A model generated the notes under the pieces. The model was not told the origin of the DNA, searched no databases, and saw only the letters and a list, made by a program, of their open reading frames with translations. Below are positions 60,964 through 64,000 of a stretch of 64,000 nucleotides of DNA, piece by piece. The DNA lies in assembly GCF_954871325.1 (NCBI RefSeq), contig NC_088777.1:43997366-44061365 (forward strand), read 5' to 3'. The DNA comes from Gordionus sp. m RMFG-2023. Lineage: Eukaryota; Nematomorpha; Gordioida; Chordodea; Parachordodidae. Numbering within the stretch: the stretch's first letter is position 1; each line of letters opens with the position of its first letter. The translations under genes and the position numbers were made by a program.

Positions 60964-61924
60964 CTAAACCCTCAACATTTCTAAAATATTTCCGTAACAA
61001 ATAGATATCCATTCTGGGTGAGAAATTGACCATTGTACTTGATTAATTTCCCCTATGGCGGTATAAGCTAAAATAGGAACAATGTATAAAGGTGATGCAT
61101 CTTCTTTTGATTGATTAAAATGTGTGGTTTGAAAGGGAGATCCATAGTTAAGATTATTTAGCGATTTGGTTTGTATATCAGCGTTATTTTTCCGAATATC
61201 CCATATCATGGCCTGTTTATCATCGGAAACGGTGCATAAATGAGAACTCGAATGAGGGGCCCACGCAAAAGCATTAATAGAGGCTATTTCTTTACGATTT
61301 TGATCGATACAAAGGTTAGAACTGTCATTTAAATGAGTGGATGTTTCATCGATTTGAATAAGGTGATCAGAATTTTGTATAGAATACGATCTAATCGTTG
61401 CAGCAGCTGGTCGTAAAGGCATACGAATATCCAAAATCTTAAGATAAATAAAATAATTTTTAGGGTTTACAAATTGTTAATTTTATTCACTATATATATA
61501 AAGATTGTTACCAATATTTCATCCGCCCCAGAAGGTAAAACGGCTAAATAGTTAGAATCTTCTCTATTCCAGGCTAAGCGAACAAGTGAGTTTCCTTTGG
61601 GATGTTCGTAGATTATAGTAGAATGTTCTAAATGTCTAAGATCAAATATTCTGACAGAGGCATCAGCTCCCGCTGTTGCAAACATGTCCCTTCCTCCAGC
61701 ACAACCACTAAACGCCAGATCAAATACCTCCTTGTCATGCGCTATTATCTGTGTTTTCATTTGAGCCGACATGTCGCATTTTATGTTATCATTAATCAAA
61801 GGGCAAGCACCACTAATTTTATAATGTTGCGCGTAAAAATGGGTTAATGGTAATTTAACATTTTTTGAATTTGATAATTTATTATTTTGACAATCCAATG
61901 GGGAAGTTTTATTAATTTCTTGAC
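60964..61924 (-). CDS. DCAF7/WDR68 WD40-repeat protein, last two exons
   Basis: Exons 61924-61512 and 61437-60964, with a 74-base intron. The protein matches the C-terminal half of DCAF7 (WDR68/HAN11, related to plant TTG1), a WD40 scaffold that binds DYRK1/HIPK kinases and DDB1. Seen in order: TQIIAHDKEVFDLAFSGC, GGRDMFATAGADASVRIFD, LRHLEHSTIIYEHP, LVRLAWNREDSNYLA, then ILDIRMPLRP, INAFAWAPHSSSHLCTVSD, AMIWDIRKN, LAYTAIGEINQVQW and the ending ILEMLRV. The acceptor at 61925-61926 precedes GQEINKTS, equivalent to the ETGQ turn. Compared with animal DCAF7 there are extra loops: about 40 residues before TQIIAH, about 25 before AFAWAPHSS and about 20 before LAYTA. The 5' half (first three WD repeats) was not found and must lie to the right. 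Confidence 0.93.
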
Positions 61925-64000
61925 CTGTCTAACCATTGTATTTATAAAAAAATAAGAATTTAATAAAATGTTAGAGCTGTAAAAAATAAATAAATAACAA
62001 ACTCCTCAAAAATGGTAACAATTTTTGTTGATTTTCAACCCATATATACTAATTACAAAATTGATAGAAGAAATCATCCATTAATATGATATAACCCACT
62101 CTTTTAGGTATAGATATTAAAAACAAAATGGGTCAAGTTCTATTGATTTTTATCGATGTTTACTATTAGATCTTTTAATATTGGGAATGAAGAAACGATC
62201 ACAGGTATTTCGCAATATGTTGCTTGTGGGAGTTAGTCTACGACAAAAAACATTAGAATACAAAACTTACTCGTAATTATCGATTAAATTACAATCGTTT
62301 TAATTTATTGTAGTGTTCGATATATATTATTTCATTTCTTTCAAATTTGATTTAATATCATTTAACTCAACATTGATAAGCGCACCATTTATGAAATTCG
62401 TACACACTAGATTAAGCTTAATCTCAAAATAATTAAAAATGGCAACAAAATCTATACAAAATTCGAAGAAATTATTTTCCAATCAAACAAAATCTAACAT
62501 CATACCTCACAAAATAAATAAAATGGAATTTTGGCAACAAGCAACTTATTTTTATGTTGTGTGGATATACTTTAGTTCTAATAAAAATGTAAGAATGTTC
62601 TATTTTTTGAAGGTAATATAATAGAAAAATTTGAATAATATAAAATATATAAGAATTATGTAAGATATAATGTTGTTAAATCAGCTATGCCACTCCAATA
62701 TTGTAGCAAAGTTTTAGCTTCAAAAGTTGATTTGAGGCTATTTATGAATTTTTCAATTATTTTTATCATCAAAACTAGATTTTTTTATAAATTTATATCT
62801 TTTAACATTGGTACCAACTATCGTTCGAAAATTAATGACTTTAAATTAAATAGTATGTAAATAAGTCTAGTTTATGCCAATACCTCTAAACTGAAACATA
62901 AAATGAATAATTTAGGATAAAAACTATAGATAGGTGATTTAATGTTATTTTCTATCCAATTAAATTATAACTATATTAATGTTTATTCCATCATTTACAG
63001 ATATATCCAAATAAACAAATAAAATCATTTATTATCTATCATGTAGATAATTATTTACAAAAAATACTAATTTACTATTCAATTTTATTTTTGAGAATAT
63101 TTCCCAGTCAAATTAATTTTATAAGGTAAAATATAAATTTTATGGTTAAGAACAATCGGCACTACAGATATAATATTAGAAAATTCTGAGTATTTTATTC
63201 TCTACATCAACCAATAGGAATAATTTAAAATAATTCTTCTACATTTAACCTAGGATTTTAGAGAAGCTAAGTAGGATGTTTGGAATACTATATGATAGTT
63301 CTAATATATTTGTTTATGACAATTTTTTATTTTAAAGAAACGTTTGTAGCAAATCATCTTGAGATGAAGATCCATTCATAGATGTTGATTTATTTTTATT
63401 ACAATTTTTCACCCATAAATGTTACCTGTTTTTGATATTTTCTTGTGGGAAGCTTTCTTTAACTCAAATCTTAAAATGTAGTGGGGATTTGGGTTTTTAT
63501 TTGATATATAGTTCGTATAAATGTGAGAGCAGTTCTCTATATTTTTTAATGTTTTCTTGTTTGTATCAAGTAATGGCATTAATAGAGCATGTCAGAATAA
63601 CATTGATCATTTTAGTTATAATAACCATATTTTTCTAATTAATAGATCTAGCAGTGTGGCAGGAAGCCCAATTTTACTAAAATGTGTAACATATTTGATG
63701 CCCTTAATGAATGATTGTGATTATAGTATTGTTGCTTAATTTAAAAATAATTTCTTGAGTTTTCATTTGTTTTTCTTTTAAAGGTTCAGAATTTTTTCTT
63801 AGTGTTAATGTTTAATTAAAATACCTTTAGTGTTATCTAGAGAAATACCTTGAAATGTTTTATAAATTATTTTAAGATTATTAGTAGCAAAAAAAATATT
63901 TTTTTTTACAAATGATATATAATAAAATAAATAAAATATACTTCAATAGACCAAATGGTGCAGGTAGTATCAATACTGGCTGTCCCAATTAAATTTGGAT
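61925..64000. other. DCAF7 upstream intron or next gene, unresolved
   Basis: The N-terminal DCAF7 exons (APWTVYAMNW, HPYPTTK-type motifs) were searched for on the minus strand and not seen, so this is either a long intron or intergenic. Exon-like candidates are minus 62484-62338 (open ~49 codons, ends KSNLKEMK) and minus 63394-63347 (MNGSSSQDDLLQTFL, stop); neither is recognised. Confidence 0.35.
62439..62621 (+). CDS. possible first exon of an unknown gene
   Basis: Opens MATKSIQNSKKLFSNQTK and continues through a hydrophobic/aromatic stretch (FWQQATYFYVVWIYF) to a good donor (gtaaga at about 62588). Local composition is less AT-biased than around it. No following exon was identified and the opposite strand is also partly open, so this could be chance. 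Confidence 0.2.
   Translation: MATKSIQNSKKLFSNQTKSNIIPHKINKMEFWQQATYFYVVWIYFSSNKNVRMFYFLKVI

Noticed and set aside
61632-61847. Plus-strand ORF opposite DCAF7
   Set aside because: Antisense shadow of the WD40 exon.
62439-62621. UNC-50-like reading of the MATKSIQ peptide
   Set aside because: Only a loose M-E-F...A...Y pattern is shared; no alignment over the family core, so no name was given.
1-64000. tRNA, rRNA and LTR-type elements
   Set aside because: No cloverleaf, rRNA core segment, or long direct terminal repeats with polyprotein remnants were seen by eye.

Overview
The window is very AT-rich eukaryotic DNA with short to multi-kilobase spliceosomal introns (GT...AG, mostly gtaa donors) and a heavy load of decayed DNA transposons. 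C-type-lectin-like and EB/EGF-like modules on phase 1-1 exons, together with a DCAF7/WDR68 WD40 gene, point to an animal. I cannot name the species; a compact or parasitic metazoan with extreme AT bias is an inference.

The main content is a tandem pair of paralogous receptor genes on the + strand: copy 1 at 8418-31363 and copy 2 at 35184-55019. By aligning the two copies by eye I resolved 17 exons in each. Every exon has the same phase in both copies and the reading frame stays open throughout (803 and 796 codons before the stop). The predicted protein is a type I membrane protein: signal peptide, one C-type-lectin-like domain (CTLD), eight six-cysteine EB-like modules each on its own 1-1 exon, a juxtamembrane region that looks SEA-like, one transmembrane helix, and a cytoplasmic tail of about 130 residues with 19-20 tyrosines. 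I do not recognise this architecture as a named family.

The left flank (1-8417) holds a ZMYM1-like (DUF4371) hAT fossil and an internally deleted hAT with perfect 8-bp target duplications. Introns 13 and 14 of copy 1 have swollen to 5.1 and 6.8 kb: one whole hAT (with a ~1 kb foldback inside), a second hAT carrying a nested MULE whose ends are minisatellites, and a mariner-like element that stops about 13 bp from a splice acceptor. The same introns in copy 2 are 1.2 and 2.6 kb. Between the copies lies another hAT (32324-33907). Copy 2 carries a decayed LINE in intron 10 and several MITEs.

The right flank (55020-60963) is intergenic with MITE and hAT debris. At 60964-61924 on the - strand are the two 3' exons of DCAF7/WDR68; its 5' exons were not found. 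I saw no rRNA or tRNA gene, no CRISPR array and no LTR element.
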